DNA of 56,000 nucleotides, taken from contig JACRCD010000005.1 of assembly GCA_016219175.1 (NCBI GenBank), positions 1 to 56,000 of the forward strand, written 5' to 3'. Source of the stretch: Deltaproteobacteria bacterium. GTDB lineage: Bacteria; Desulfobacterota; Desulfobulbia; Desulfobulbales; SURF-16. The position numbers and the translations under genes were made by a program. Numbering within the stretch: the stretch's first letter is position 1; every line of letters starts with the position of its first letter. Below, in pieces: positions 1-9,785 of this stretch. The notes under the pieces were generated by a model that did not search any database, was not told where the DNA came from, and worked only from the letters and a program-made list of their open reading frames with translations.

Positions 1-141
1 ATCTACTGCGTTGTAGCGCATTTTTGTTCGTTCGGCATACCACCTGTATTGCCTCGCTCTCAAAAATACACTACGCCTTGTATATCGAATTTTGTTACTT
101 AGCCATCCGGGCTTTGTCGCCGACTTTTTACGAGTTCATCA
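1..141. repeat. Palindromic repeat family R1, copy A (left end outside window)
   Basis: This is the first of four long copies of a roughly 160-bp imperfect palindrome. The others lie at 36471-36634, 52920-53082 and 53665-53845. The arms contain ATCTACTGCGTTGTAGCGCA and its diverged inverse, joined by a short centre. The ends read GATGGCGTCGTAAAAA and TTTTTACGAGTTCATC, which are imperfect inverted repeats. Copy A overlaps the 3' end of the minus-strand kinase gene and supplies its last 13 codons and stop. No transposase is encoded, so a MITE-like or REP-like element is inferred. Confidence 0.85.
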
Positions 142-2093
142 AGCTTCGTTTCATCCAGAATTTTCCGCACCTTGTTTGCCAGGGTGGCGATGGAGAATGG
201 TTTTTGCAGGAAGTGAACACCTTGGTCCAGTACGCCTTGATGGGCGATGACGTTGGCGGTGTAGCCGGACATGAACAGACACCTGATCCCAGGGCACAGC
301 AGGGCCAGCTTGTCGGCCAACTCGCGACCGTTCATCACCGGCATGACCACGTCGCTCAGCAGCATGTCGATGCCGCCCTGATGGGTTTGGGCCAGCATGA
401 GGGCCTCGCTCGGGTCCTCGGCGGCCAGCACCCGGTAGCCCAGTTTTTTGAGCATGCCCTGAGCCAGGGTGAGGAGTCTGACCTCATCCTCCACCAGCAG
501 GATCGTTTCGCTGCCATGCGGGATATCCGCACCCTCCGGCGCCGGATTTTCGGCCTCGCTTCCGCCCATGTGCCGGGGAAAGTAGATCTTGAAGGTGGTG
601 CCCTGTCCGGGTTCGCTGTAGACGTTGACAAATCCGCTGTTCTGCTTGACGATCCCGTAAACAGTGGCCAGTCCCAGGCCGGTCCCCTCACCCACCCTCT
701 TGGTGGTGAAGAAGGGCTCGAATATTTGCTGCTGTAAATCGTGATCCATGCCGCACCCGTTATCCGAGACCGCCAGCATGACATGGTCCCCGGCTGCCGC
801 CTCCGGATGGTTGGCGCAGTAGTCCTCGTCAATCAGGACGTTGGCGGTCTCGATGGAGAGCTTGCCAACCCCGTGGATGGCATCGCGGGCGTTGACCACC
901 AGGTTGGCCAGGATCTGGTCCACCTGGGACGGGTCGAGCAGGACCGGAGCGACTTGGGGCGCCGGCAGCCAGGTCAGACTGATGTCCTCGCCAATGAGGC
1001 GTTGCAGCATTTTGAGCATGCTGGCCACGGTGGCGTTGATGTTGAGCACACTTGGACTTATGGTCTGACGCCGGGCAAAGGCGAGCAACTGGCGGGTAAG
1101 ATCGGCCGACTGCCTGGCCGCGGTATAAACCTCCTTCAGGTCCAGCCGCAGCTGCTCGTCCGCAATCGGGTTCGTCAGCGCCAGTTCGACATAGCCGAGG
1201 ATGACGCTCAGCTTGTTGTTGAAGTCGTGGGCCACCCCGCCGGCCAGCCGGCCCACCGACTCCATCTTCTGCGCCTGATGCAGCTGGTTGCGCAGGGAAT
1301 CCTGTTCGACATGCAGCAGCAGCTCTTCACTGATGTCACGGTTGGAGCCGTGCAGGCCGAGGCAGGTTCCCTGCTCGTCAAACATCAGTTGACAGCGATG
1401 ATCGATCCAGCGGAACGCCCCATCCGGGCGCACGATACGGAAACGCAGGACGCTGGTGTCGCCGGCGGCATGTCTTCCGCTCAGATGGCCGAGAAAGGCG
1501 TCCAGGTCCTCGGGGTGGATCAGGCGCGTCATCAGTTCGGAATCGGCTACGAACTCCTCCGGACTGTGTCCCGAGATGGCCAGACAGGCCGGGGACACGT
1601 ATTTGTTGCGTCCGTCAGGCCCCTGCCAGAAAATCCAGTCCGGGGAGTTTTCGGTCAACATCCGGTATTTTTCCTCCGATTCCCGCAGTCCCTTCTCTGC
1701 TTGCCGCCGGGCCCGCCGTTCGGCGGCCTCGTCTAAGGCGCGGCGGATGGCGGGGACCAGTCTGACCAGATGCTTCTTGAGCACAAAATCCGCCACTCCC
1801 AGCCGCAGCAGTTCCACCGCTGTTTCCTCGCCCACGCTGCCTGAAAGAAGGAGCACCGGCAATTCGGGCCGGCGGCCATGGATGCGGACGATGAACGTGC
1901 GAAAATCCATGCCCGGCAGATTATAGTCCGCCAGGACCAGATCCCAGGACTCCTCCAGGGCCAAGTCCAGCTGAGCGGGGCTGTCGATACGGCGGCAGAC
2001 GGCCTCCAGGTTTTGCTGCCGGAAATGCCGCTCCAGCAGCAAAAAATCGGCGGGATTGTCTTCGATTACCAGGACGTGCAGTGGCGTGGTCAT
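99..2093 (-). CDS. Hybrid histidine kinase, REC-PAS-HisKA-HATPase-REC, cytoplasmic
   Basis: A soluble hybrid kinase of 664 residues with no membrane segment. The N-terminal receiver domain has phospho-acceptor Asp56 (LVLADYNLP). A PAS domain spans about residues 140-258. The HisKA domain has His289 in GGVAHDFNN, followed by an HATPase with the GLGLATVYG glycine motif. The C-terminal receiver has Asp581 (LLSDVVMP). The ATG at 2093 is chosen over an upstream in-frame start at 2198 because it lies 7 bp after the stop of the preceding regulator gene and begins directly at the receiver fold. The gene is third in a coupled phosphorelay operon. The last 13 residues (DELVKSRRQSPDG) and the stop codon are encoded by the R1 repeat, so the original C-terminus has probably been replaced. 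There is no DNA-binding domain. Confidence 0.9.
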   Translation of the reverse strand: MTTPLHVLVIEDNPADFLLLERHFRQQNLEAVCRRIDSPAQLDLALEESWDLVLADYNLPGMDFRTFIVRIHGRRPELPVLLLSGSVGEETAVELLRLGVADFVLKKHLVRLVPAIRRALDEAAERRARRQAEKGLRESEEKYRMLTENSPDWIFWQGPDGRNKYVSPACLAISGHSPEEFVADSELMTRLIHPEDLDAFLGHLSGRHAAGDTSVLRFRIVRPDGAFRWIDHRCQLMFDEQGTCLGLHGSNRDISEELLLHVEQDSLRNQLHQAQKMESVGRLAGGVAHDFNNKLSVILGYVELALTNPIADEQLRLDLKEVYTAARQSADLTRQLLAFARRQTISPSVLNINATVASMLKMLQRLIGEDISLTWLPAPQVAPVLLDPSQVDQILANLVVNARDAIHGVGKLSIETANVLIDEDYCANHPEAAAGDHVMLAVSDNGCGMDHDLQQQIFEPFFTTKRVGEGTGLGLATVYGIVKQNSGFVNVYSEPGQGTTFKIYFPRHMGGSEAENPAPEGADIPHGSETILLVEDEVRLLTLAQGMLKKLGYRVLAAEDPSEALMLAQTHQGGIDMLLSDVVMPVMNGRELADKLALLCPGIRCLFMSGYTANVIAHQGVLDQGVHFLQKPFSIATLANKVRKILDETKLDELVKSRRQSPDG

Positions 2094-2100
2094 GATTTGC

Positions 2101-2541
2101 TCACCTGGCGGCTGATGGTTCATTGATGGCCAGCCAGTAGATGCCCAGGCGGGACACGGTCTCGACGAACTCGACGAAGTTGACGGGTTTGCGGACAAAG
2201 CTGTTGCAGCCGCTGGCGTAACTCACGAGGCGATCCTGTTCCATGTCCGAGGAGGTGAGGATGACCACCGGCAGCAGGGCCGTGCGTTCATCGGCCCGCA
2301 GGTGGGCCAGCACCTCCAGCCCTGATAACCTGGGCAGGCCGATATCCAGCAGCACCACCGCCGGCAGATCAGGACCCTCGCGACGGGCGAAATCGCCCTG
2401 GCGCCAGAGATAGTCCAGGGCTTGCTGGCCGTCCCGCGCCACGTCGATGCGGTTAGCCAGGTTGGCCTTGCGCAGGGCGCGCAGGGTAAGCATTTCGTCC
2501 TGGGGGTTGTCTTCAACAAGCAGGATGGTCTTGATCGTCAT
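2101..2541 (-). CDS. Single-domain response regulator, CheY/Rcp1-like
   Basis: A stand-alone receiver domain of 146 residues. It has acidic residues ED in LLVEDNPQDE, the phospho-acceptor Asp66 (VVLLDIGLP), a Thr/Ser switch in ILTSSD and the conserved Lys in VRKPVNF. The DNPQDE opening and the long LDYLWRQGDF loop are typical of Rcp1-type regulators, which pair with phytochrome-like HisKA kinases. The start is the ATG at 2541: it overlaps the stop of the upstream kinase (ATGA) and sits 8 nt after GAGGAG. A GTG at 2550 would lie inside that Shine-Dalgarno sequence. It probably shuttles phosphate between the flanking kinases. Confidence 0.92.
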   Translation of the reverse strand: MTIKTILLVEDNPQDEMLTLRALRKANLANRIDVARDGQQALDYLWRQGDFARREGPDLPAVVLLDIGLPRLSGLEVLAHLRADERTALLPVVILTSSDMEQDRLVSYASGCNSFVRKPVNFVEFVETVSRLGIYWLAINEPSAAR

Positions 2542-5333
2542 GATGCGCACTCCTCAATACTATGTTTGTTGCCGGGCAGGGTGAAACGGAAGGTCGCCCC
2601 CCGGCCTGGCGCACTGCTGGCCTCGATACGGCCGCCGTGGCGGTGGATAATGCGCTGCACCGTGGCAAGTCCGATGCCGAGGCCGGGGAACTCGTCCTGC
2701 CGGTGCAGACGCTGGAAGGGTTGGAAGAGCCTGCCCGCATGGGCCATGTCGAAGCCGGCGCCATTGTCAGCCACGCAGAACCAGCGAGCGCAATCCCTCT
2801 CCTCGGCAAAGAGGCGAATGGCGGCCTCGCCGGTGTGGGCGCTGTATTTCCAGGCATTGCCCAGCAGGTTGGCCAGCGCCGCTTCCAGCAGGCGGGCATC
2901 ACCCCGGGCCATAAGCGCGGGTTCCACCTGCACCGCCACCCGGCGTTCGGGTTCGCCCAGCGCCAATTCGGCCAGCAGGCGTTGCGCCATGGCGCTCAAA
3001 TCCACCGTGTCATGCTGCATTTCCCCGCGGCTGGAACGCGAAAGGGCCAGGATGCCGTCGATCAGCTCACCCATGCGCTGGCTGGCCAGGTTGATCTGCT
3101 CCAGGTATTCCCGCGCCTCGCCCGCCAGCTGTGCGCCGAAGTCTTCCGTCAGGGCCTGACTGAAACCGCCCATGGCCCGTAGCGGGGCGCGCAGATCGTG
3201 GGACACGGCATAGGCAAAGCTGTCCAGCTCCTGGTTGGCGGCGCGGAGCTCAGCGGTGCGCTGCTCGACCCGTCGCTCCAGGCCGGCGTTGAGCCGGCGA
3301 ACCTCCTCCTCGGCCCGCCGCCGCTCGGTGACGTCAAAGAAGGTGGCCAGAAGATCCCGGCCCAGGGTGATGCCCGAGGTAAGCATGGTGCGTTCCGTTC
3401 CGTCCCTGCAGGTCACCCGGTATTCCACGGCTTCGATGTCGCCGCCGCTCTCGGCGGCGCGGGTCACGGCGGCCTGCCAGGTTTGACACACCCAGGCGCG
3501 GTACCCAGGCTCCGGATAGGCGAGCTGCCACCACTCGGCCAGGGTCGGCACGTCCTCGCGGCTGTAGCCGAAGGTCTTGATAAAACGGGAGTTGACATCC
3601 ACCAGTACCCCGTCGCTGTTGACGTAACATAAGGGGATGGGAGCCTGGTCAAACAGATTCTGGAAGCGCGCGGCGCTGCGGGCCAGTTCCGCCGCGCTGC
3701 GCCGCCTGGTCGTCAGCAGACCGTCGATGCGCGCCAGCAGTTCATCCACCGCAAAGGGCTTGGTGATGTAGTCCTGCACGCTTTCCTGCAACAGCTTGAC
3801 GCGCAGTTCGTCATCCGCCTTGGCGCTGAGCATGACGATGGGCACATCCGCCATTTCCGCCTGCCGGCGCAGGGCCAGCACCATCTCATCGCCGCTCAGG
3901 CGGGGCATCATCACGTCGCTTAAAATCAGATCGGGCCGCAGGGCCAGGGCCATGTCCAACCCCTGCCGGCCGTCAAAGGCGCTGGCCACCCGATAGTTGG
4001 GCCGCAGGGCCCCGGCGATATAGTCATTCATGTCCGGATTATCTTCCACCACCAGAATCAGGGGGGCAGGGCCGGAGGCGGCAGGCACGGCATGATGAAT
4101 CTCTTTGAGGGGCCGCAGCTCATCGAGCATCTGCAGGCGGATGAGATTGGCGGGATCCGTGGCCGATGCCGGGGCCGCTGCCGGGGCGGCTTCCTCCGGC
4201 GGCCCCGCCGTCAGCGGCACGCTGACCCTGAAGAGCGCCCCGCCGCCAGGGGCCTCGCTCACCCCTACCTCCCCGCCATGCAGCTCAACGAATTCCTTGA
4301 CTATGGCCAGCCCCAGGCCGGTGCCGCCGAAGCGGCGGGAGGCGCCGCCTTCGCCCTGGTGGAAAGGCTCGAAAATGACCTCGCGCATTCCCTCGGACAC
4401 CCCCGGGCCGTTGTCTTGCACCTGGAACAGAGCCCGGCTGTCAGCCACCCGGAGCGAAAGAGCGATCTCGCCCCCGTCCGGCGTGAATTTGAAGGCGTTG
4501 GCCAGCAGGTTAAGCAGAATGCGCTGGACCTTTTCTCCATCCAGCCGGGCGGGCAGACTGGCTGGCGCCGTTACCGCCAGGCCGATGCCCCTTTCCTCGG
4601 CCAGCACCTCGAAATGCGAGGCCATCAAGCGGACCACACCGGCCAGATCGACCGGAGCGCAATTAAGCTGCATGCGGCCCGCCTCCAGCTTGGCCACATC
4701 CAGCAGGTCGGAGACATGCCGGTAGAGCATGCGGGCGTTACGCTCGATCACCTCCAGGTCATGGCGTTCCTCGGGCGGCATGCCGCTCCTGGCCAGACGC
4801 TTGCTCACCGGACCGAGGATCAGGGTCAGCGGCGTGCGCAGCTCGTGGCTGACGTTGGCGAAGAACTGGGTCTTGAGCTCGTCCAGTTCCCTGGTCTTTT
4901 CATAGAGCCGGGTGATCTTCTCGTTAGCGGCCTCGGCCGTCCCCAGCGCCTCATCGGTGCGGCGCATGGCGTGCCGGAGGCGGGCAAAAAAGTAGGCAAA
5001 GAGACTGCCCATGAAGATGAACACCAAAATGGAAAAGGCGGAGGCGGGATTGTTCAGGGTAAAGGAGAAGGCAGGCGGGATGAAGACGTACCAGACCAGC
5101 AGCGCGCCGATGACGGTCGCGGCCAACCCGCCGGCAAGTCCGCCGATCCAGGCGCTGAAAAAGGCCGCGGGGAAAAAGAGAAACCAGACGTAGGGTTTGA
5201 TATAGTCCCACAGCAGCCATTGAACGACGCAGGTGACAAAAGGCAGCAGCACGGACAGAACCAACCTGATCTTCAACGCGTTTCCCTCTCCCTTGGTCCG
5301 GGCCGGCCGGTATGTTGTTGTGAAAGTGTCCAT
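2538..5333 (-). CDS. Membrane hybrid kinase with two kinase modules (DUF4118-HK-REC-PAS-HK)
   Basis: This 931-residue protein starts with about four membrane helices at residues 22-120, resembling the KdpD-type DUF4118 sensor region. A first HisKA (His163, NVSHELRTP) and HATPase (to about 375) follow. Next comes a receiver with Asp473 (LILSDVMMP), then a PAS domain at about 553-670. A second kinase module has His712 (SHDLRAPLRA) and an HATPase with GLGIGLATV. The second HisKA is of the phytochrome-kinase type that usually partners Rcp1-like regulators, and exactly such a regulator is the next gene. The stop overlaps the next start by 4 bp. Two complete kinase cores separated by a receiver in one chain is unusual. 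It is first gene of the operon; the stimulus is unknown. Confidence 0.9.
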   Translation of the reverse strand: MDTFTTTYRPARTKGEGNALKIRLVLSVLLPFVTCVVQWLLWDYIKPYVWFLFFPAAFFSAWIGGLAGGLAATVIGALLVWYVFIPPAFSFTLNNPASAFSILVFIFMGSLFAYFFARLRHAMRRTDEALGTAEAANEKITRLYEKTRELDELKTQFFANVSHELRTPLTLILGPVSKRLARSGMPPEERHDLEVIERNARMLYRHVSDLLDVAKLEAGRMQLNCAPVDLAGVVRLMASHFEVLAEERGIGLAVTAPASLPARLDGEKVQRILLNLLANAFKFTPDGGEIALSLRVADSRALFQVQDNGPGVSEGMREVIFEPFHQGEGGASRRFGGTGLGLAIVKEFVELHGGEVGVSEAPGGGALFRVSVPLTAGPPEEAAPAAAPASATDPANLIRLQMLDELRPLKEIHHAVPAASGPAPLILVVEDNPDMNDYIAGALRPNYRVASAFDGRQGLDMALALRPDLILSDVMMPRLSGDEMVLALRRQAEMADVPIVMLSAKADDELRVKLLQESVQDYITKPFAVDELLARIDGLLTTRRRSAAELARSAARFQNLFDQAPIPLCYVNSDGVLVDVNSRFIKTFGYSREDVPTLAEWWQLAYPEPGYRAWVCQTWQAAVTRAAESGGDIEAVEYRVTCRDGTERTMLTSGITLGRDLLATFFDVTERRRAEEEVRRLNAGLERRVEQRTAELRAANQELDSFAYAVSHDLRAPLRAMGGFSQALTEDFGAQLAGEAREYLEQINLASQRMGELIDGILALSRSSRGEMQHDTVDLSAMAQRLLAELALGEPERRVAVQVEPALMARGDARLLEAALANLLGNAWKYSAHTGEAAIRLFAEERDCARWFCVADNGAGFDMAHAGRLFQPFQRLHRQDEFPGLGIGLATVQRIIHRHGGRIEASSAPGRGATFRFTLPGNKHSIEECAS

Positions 5334-5673
5334 TGGGAAGATTGATGTCCCCTGGGCAAAACCATCTTATTCTTTTATCTCACAAATGAATTTAAATGTT
5401 AAGTGAAAAAAACAAAAAAATGGAGGATGCCGCACATGGGCTCATCGCCGAGGGGGGGAGGGGCAAGAAGTGCCGCCAGCCGTTGCGCTTGCGCAGCCGG
5501 ATCTGTTTTCCGGCATGGTGAAAAGGATGGAGAGAGACGATTACCTATTGATATCGGGGGAGGGCGAGCACGGCTTTTTCGTGCCCACCGGGTTTACCGT
5601 GCTGTCCCCCTTACCGCGTGCGCAACAAACGGCCGTTGCGCACCCTTCGGAAATACAGAATCAATTAAGTCCG
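5334..5673. other. Intergenic region with short palindromic repeat
   Basis: No convincing gene is seen in this stretch. It contains a perfect 9-bp-arm hairpin at 5618-5643 (GTGCGCAAC / GTTGCGCAC), a member of a short palindrome family found again near 20.5, 40.0, 43.5 and 53.9 kb. Just upstream is the sequence GTGCCCACCGGGTTTACC, half of the companion palindrome seen complete at 43836-43862. The plus-strand reading frames here run antisense through the next gene and lack any recognisable protein. Confidence 0.6.
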
Positions 5674-7188
5674 TCACAAGCTGGCCAGCAGATTGTTGGC
5701 AAACTCAATGAGCATTGCCGCATCTTCTTCAGAAATTTTCTTGCCGCTTTGCGCCTCTATCTCATTAATAAAGGCGTTCAAGCGGTTGAGGGTGTCCTGG
5801 CTGACCTCGGTACCGGCTGCAATCGAGTCCATGATCCCCTCGATTTTCTGGCCGAGGCTCTGTTCAACGCCCGGAGGCAATTCCAGGCTGACGATCAAAT
5901 CCGGCAAATCAGCGATCTGATCAAGACAGCCGTCAAGGTTGGCATCTTGCCCACCCGGATTTTGCAAGGGACAAATGTCAGCCGCATCAGCAACCCCATC
6001 GTTGTCGTCATCGTCGTCGCAAACATCGCCACGCCCGTCGAGATCGGAATCAAGCTGGTCTGGATTATGGATATCGGGGCAATTATCGCTTTCCGTTGCC
6101 ACCCCGTCATTGTCCGTATCAGTCACGACCGGCGTCAACAGGAATGCCCGGGTATGCCCCGCTGGATCTCTGCCGACGCCAACAATTTGCCCCGCATTGT
6201 TGATATCATAGGCCTCATCAAGATGCCAGCCGCTGGCCGGATCAATCAGCTCGTTTAAGGAAAGCTTGCCGGTTTCTTCTGTCCAGAAAAACGCACCGCC
6301 ATTGCTTCCCACAACTACCCCATTATCATTGATGAAAGGCCCTCGACACCAGTTGGTCCCTGCGCTGCCGAGACTGATCATGCCCTTGTCCGCCGACCAG
6401 AGAAATACCTCGGCGCCCGAGTCACTGCTGCCCAAGCCGACCACCTGGCCGTTGTTGTTGATGGACATTGCCATGCTGTAAAAAGCACCGCCAGGCAGAT
6501 CACCCAGGCCGATCATCCCCGCATCCGCGCTCCAGAGAAATGCTTCCCCACCCCTGTCACTCATGCATTGGCCAACTACCTGGCCACTATCGTTTAGCCC
6601 TTGTGGCCATCCCCAATCGACCCAGCCAACCGGAGCCCAGTTCCAAATATTCATCACTGTGCCATCCGTGTCCCAAAACAGTGACGTTCCATTCCCTCCC
6701 CATCCGATAACTTGGCCTCTGTTATTTATGTCCGTTGGCTCACAATAACCATCTTGTTTGGCCGTGCCCGCAAGAGGGATCATTCCTCCGTCCGTAGTCC
6801 ACATGATAACATACTCGTCGACATCAGTAAGATTGCAAGTGGTGACGATAGTCCCGTCATTGTTGATGTCGGGAGACAAGCAAAAAAGTAACTTGTTTTG
6901 CGAATCGACTAAAAATTTCATCCCTTCTTCCGGTGTCCAGAGAAAAATGAAGCCACCGTTCATTTCCCCGACTATCCAGCCGTTATCGTTTATGGCCCGA
7001 GCGTTTGTAAAATACTCGAAATCATCCCAGACAACCGGGATGACATCGCTGAAAGGCCAATAAACATTTTCCGGCGGAGGGCCAAGGCCGCTGACCGAAT
7101 ATTTATATGCCGCTGCCGGAACCGGGTTAAGCGTCACGAAACAAAATGTTAACCCTGTGAGCAAACCTGCCCAATAGAATTTTTTCAT
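5674..7188 (-). CDS. Secreted HAF-repeat protein with thrombospondin type 3 calcium-binding tail
   Basis: A 504-residue protein with a classic signal peptide ([20 protein letters not shown], cleaved near PAAAY). Residues from about 40 to 370 hold repeats of the form DINNxGQVVGxG...AFLWSADxGMI, the HAF repeat that probably folds as a beta-propeller. Residues from about 375 to 440 carry acidic Asp-rich motifs ([33 protein letters not shown]) typical of thrombospondin type 3 calcium-binding repeats. The ATG at 7188 follows AAGGAGGAAAAG, an excellent ribosome-binding site. It is monocistronic and faces the AT-rich gap. An extracellular or surface structural role is inferred; no catalytic motif is seen. 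Confidence 0.85.
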   Translation of the reverse strand: MKKFYWAGLLTGLTFCFVTLNPVPAAAYKYSVSGLGPPPENVYWPFSDVIPVVWDDFEYFTNARAINDNGWIVGEMNGGFIFLWTPEEGMKFLVDSQNKLLFCLSPDINNDGTIVTTCNLTDVDEYVIMWTTDGGMIPLAGTAKQDGYCEPTDINNRGQVIGWGGNGTSLFWDTDGTVMNIWNWAPVGWVDWGWPQGLNDSGQVVGQCMSDRGGEAFLWSADAGMIGLGDLPGGAFYSMAMSINNNGQVVGLGSSDSGAEVFLWSADKGMISLGSAGTNWCRGPFINDNGVVVGSNGGAFFWTEETGKLSLNELIDPASGWHLDEAYDINNAGQIVGVGRDPAGHTRAFLLTPVVTDTDNDGVATESDNCPDIHNPDQLDSDLDGRGDVCDDDDDNDGVADAADICPLQNPGGQDANLDGCLDQIADLPDLIVSLELPPGVEQSLGQKIEGIMDSIAAGTEVSQDTLNRLNAFINEIEAQSGKKISEEDAAMLIEFANNLLASL

Positions 7189-8546
7189 CTTTTCCTCCTT
7201 TGGCTGTGGACTGCCGCACGAAAGTGCCACAATATGCTTTATTTGCAAAGCGGCGCCAATTAATAAATACTAACTGGCCACATAAGCAATTAATAGGCCC
7301 GCAAAGAAAAAGGGTAGTGGAATTTCCCTGAAGGTCGCATGTTGTTTTTATTTCTTATTTCAGTATATTGACCATATTTTGGCAGAAAAGGGGCGGGAAA
7401 CGGGGCGCATTCTTCGTTTCATATGATTGTTTGGTTTTTGCGTGCTTTCAACCTGATACATCCGGGCAAAAACTCTCTCTGCATTTCGCTGATAAAAAAA
7501 ATTGAACATTGGTGCTTCTTGTGTCGTTTTGGGCTACCTTTCGCGCACCCCTGACCGTTAACTTTTTTTAAGTTTTATTATTTTCCTGACCTACCGACCA
7601 TTTTTTCATTGCGTTGGATGAAAAATAACATAAAAATCAGACTTACACACAGAGGTATATCTTACTGATATTTTTTAAAATTGCCACTTGTCTCTGCCGG
7701 TCCTTCCTACGGCAAACACTCTAAAAAAAATTAACGCATTCCGCCAATCCCGAAAAAGTCGACTTACGCCACACTGAGAGCCGTTACGCTTAACACCCCT
7801 CAATATTTTGATCTTTTTTTCAGCATTGAGATTTCAATCAGGACATTGAACATACAACAATAGTAAAATATTTTATTATATGTCTGCCGTGAAGTGCTTC
7901 CCGACCTCCGGCGAAGTCAATGTGTCGTCATTCCCACGCAGGTGAAAATCCGGTTATATCAAAAAGAGATTGCCAGACCAGCTCCCATCAGGACTTGATC
8001 CGGGATACGCGCGGGGGAATGCAGAATGCAGACAAGCCCCAGCCTAAAATTATACGCTGCTGAACCTTGTCTGCGTTCCTGCGTCTTCGACAATCTGCAG
8101 ATACTCGTGGTCCCCATGCTTTTTAACTCGTGTAAACACGATGTTCTCCCTTGTTGAGGGCACCTTGAGAATACTGACCACCTAATGCCGGATAAAACCA
8201 AGAGATTGCGTGGCATGATTGCTCAAAATGCACGCCAACCGCGGAAGAAAAGTTTTACAAAACCATCATTTTGGGTTGACAGTTATTGTGGGAAAAAGTA
8301 ATAAAAAAATAGGTTGTTATGGATTATCTGGTGTGCATGGTTGTCCAAATCGTTGATGCGTTTTGTGACCGTCAGGCATGGAAGGGCACTTGATTATCCC
8401 AAGTGATTTATCGAGAGTGTTTTTGGGGCGTTTTTTGGCCGACCGTGCGGGAAAAAGTTTTTCTTCGTCACTGTCCTATTACGAAAAACGATTGCGTATC
8501 ATTAACCACCTCATTACCATTGCTCTAAAGCCAGGATGACCGCTTT
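7189..8546. other. AT-rich 1.36-kb region without an intact gene
   Basis: This long gap between two divergently transcribed secreted-protein genes is clearly richer in AT than its surroundings. It has poly-T and poly-A runs and no open frame with credible codon use. The only recognisable content is a transposase 5' remnant at 8050-8139. It may hold the promoters of both flanking genes, but I could not place -35/-10 elements reliably. A small RNA cannot be excluded. Confidence 0.6.
8050..8139 (-). pseudogene. IS1634-type transposase N-terminal remnant
   Basis: A 29-codon fragment beginning at a GTG with GGGAGA six bases upstream. It reads VFTRVKKHGDHEYLQIVEDA and then stops. IS1634-family transposases characteristically open with M(F/Y)xRxKKxGxxEYLQIVE, so this looks like the surviving 5' end of such a gene. 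The rest of the transposase is not visible downstream. The assignment rests on recall of the family opening motif and not on an alignment. Confidence 0.5.
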
Positions 8547-9785
8547 ATGTCCTCTCCATTATCTTTCATAGCGTTAGTTCGTGTTCTCCTTGTAACATCT
8601 TTTTTCTTGGGAACATCAATCAGCTCTTCTCTATCGCCACCTTGCTCGGCAGGGCAATACACCGAATCAGCTCATGGCGACGGCACCTTCGGTGTCTCCA
8701 ACCGGGCAACTGGTTTTGCCAGCGGCAACTGTGCCCACTGTCACGAATTTCACGCCAGCTCCGGCGGCAGCGAACCCGCACCGGTGGACGGCGCAGCCTC
8801 ACCTTTTACCCTGTTCACGGAAAATTTTAACACCTCCGCGACAGTGGCTCCTTATGCTGAATCGGACAATATATGTTTCTATTGCCACAGAGGAACTGGT
8901 TGTTCTTTCCAGCAAGTGACCAACTATGATTACAGCCGTTCCTTCGCAGGCTATACCATATCCACCCTCACGAATATCCTGGACACCTTCAATCAGACTT
9001 CCTACCATAATCTCTACGACATCTGGAATTTTTATAAAGACAAAAGCGGGGCGGATTTTTTCAATGATTTGTCGAATCCGTGTGTTGCGTGTCACAATCC
9101 CCATCTGGCAAAAAAGAACAGCGCCGACCCAACCGATCCGGCCCAGACCTGCGTATCCAAACCATCCGATCACGAAACCCTCTGGGGAGACGGGGCCAGC
9201 GAACAGATCAACGACTACACCGCAGCCTACCAGGCACCCTTTTTTTATAATTCAAGCGTCGTTTACGAACCTGGCGGCTCAGCCACCTCAAATGGTTCAC
9301 TAACCCCTGACTACATCACCTTCTGCACCGATTGCCATAACACGACAAATACCATCTACAGCACAACCCTGGTCCGTAACCTTCGCTCGATCAACTGGAG
9401 TACATCAGGTGATGTGCATGGTGGCGGTTCAGCCAGGGACGCCTATTCCAACAAGGGAACAATTAAAGCCCCATACGACGAGGCCAGCGGGCCGAATTAT
9501 GTGCTTTCCTGCCTGGATTGCCATGAACCTCATGGTTCCAGTAGCAAATATCTGCTCCGGCGCGAGGTGAATGGAGTCGCGGTTCCGCAACTCACCGTGG
9601 ATACGAATACCGACTCTGCCTGGTTGACCTTTTGTGCCGCATGCCACGATGTCACTGTCGAGGGCGTCGGCAACCCATGTGGCAGTTCCGTACACGGCGG
9701 ATATCCCATGCCCGGCACCTCATGCGTAAACTGCCATTACCATGGCAGAACAATGTGTCCTCCTCCCTTCTGCAAAACCATGTAG
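8547..9785 (+). CDS. Exported seven-heme c-type cytochrome
   Basis: A 412-residue protein with an N-terminal signal sequence (about residues 1-38) and seven CXXCH heme-attachment motifs: CAHCH, CFYCH, CVACH, CTDCH, CLDCH, CAACH and CVNCH. Several are followed by EPHG or NPH, as in the doubled-CXXCH cytochromes of Geobacter and Desulfobacterota. It is therefore a periplasmic or outer-surface multiheme electron carrier. The ATG at 8547 is preceded by CCAGGA. It stands alone: no porin, NHL-repeat or other cytochrome gene is adjacent. The last residues (CPPPFCKTM) are cysteine-containing but hold no further heme motif. Confidence 0.9.
   Translation: MSSPLSFIALVRVLLVTSFFLGTSISSSLSPPCSAGQYTESAHGDGTFGVSNRATGFASGNCAHCHEFHASSGGSEPAPVDGAASPFTLFTENFNTSATVAPYAESDNICFYCHRGTGCSFQQVTNYDYSRSFAGYTISTLTNILDTFNQTSYHNLYDIWNFYKDKSGADFFNDLSNPCVACHNPHLAKKNSADPTDPAQTCVSKPSDHETLWGDGASEQINDYTAAYQAPFFYNSSVVYEPGGSATSNGSLTPDYITFCTDCHNTTNTIYSTTLVRNLRSINWSTSGDVHGGGSARDAYSNKGTIKAPYDEASGPNYVLSCLDCHEPHGSSSKYLLRREVNGVAVPQLTVDTNTDSAWLTFCAACHDVTVEGVGNPCGSSVHGGYPMPGTSCVNCHYHGRTMCPPPFCKTM

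Noticed and set aside
4092-5345. Long plus-strand open frame (417 codons) and several others antisense to the three kinase genes
   Set aside because: These are shadows of high-GC kinase genes on the other strand; their translations are rich in G, H, Q and R with no domain.
7959-8216. 85-codon minus-strand open frame in the AT-rich gap
   Set aside because: No ribosome-binding site or protein character; a different frame of the same DNA carries the transposase remnant.
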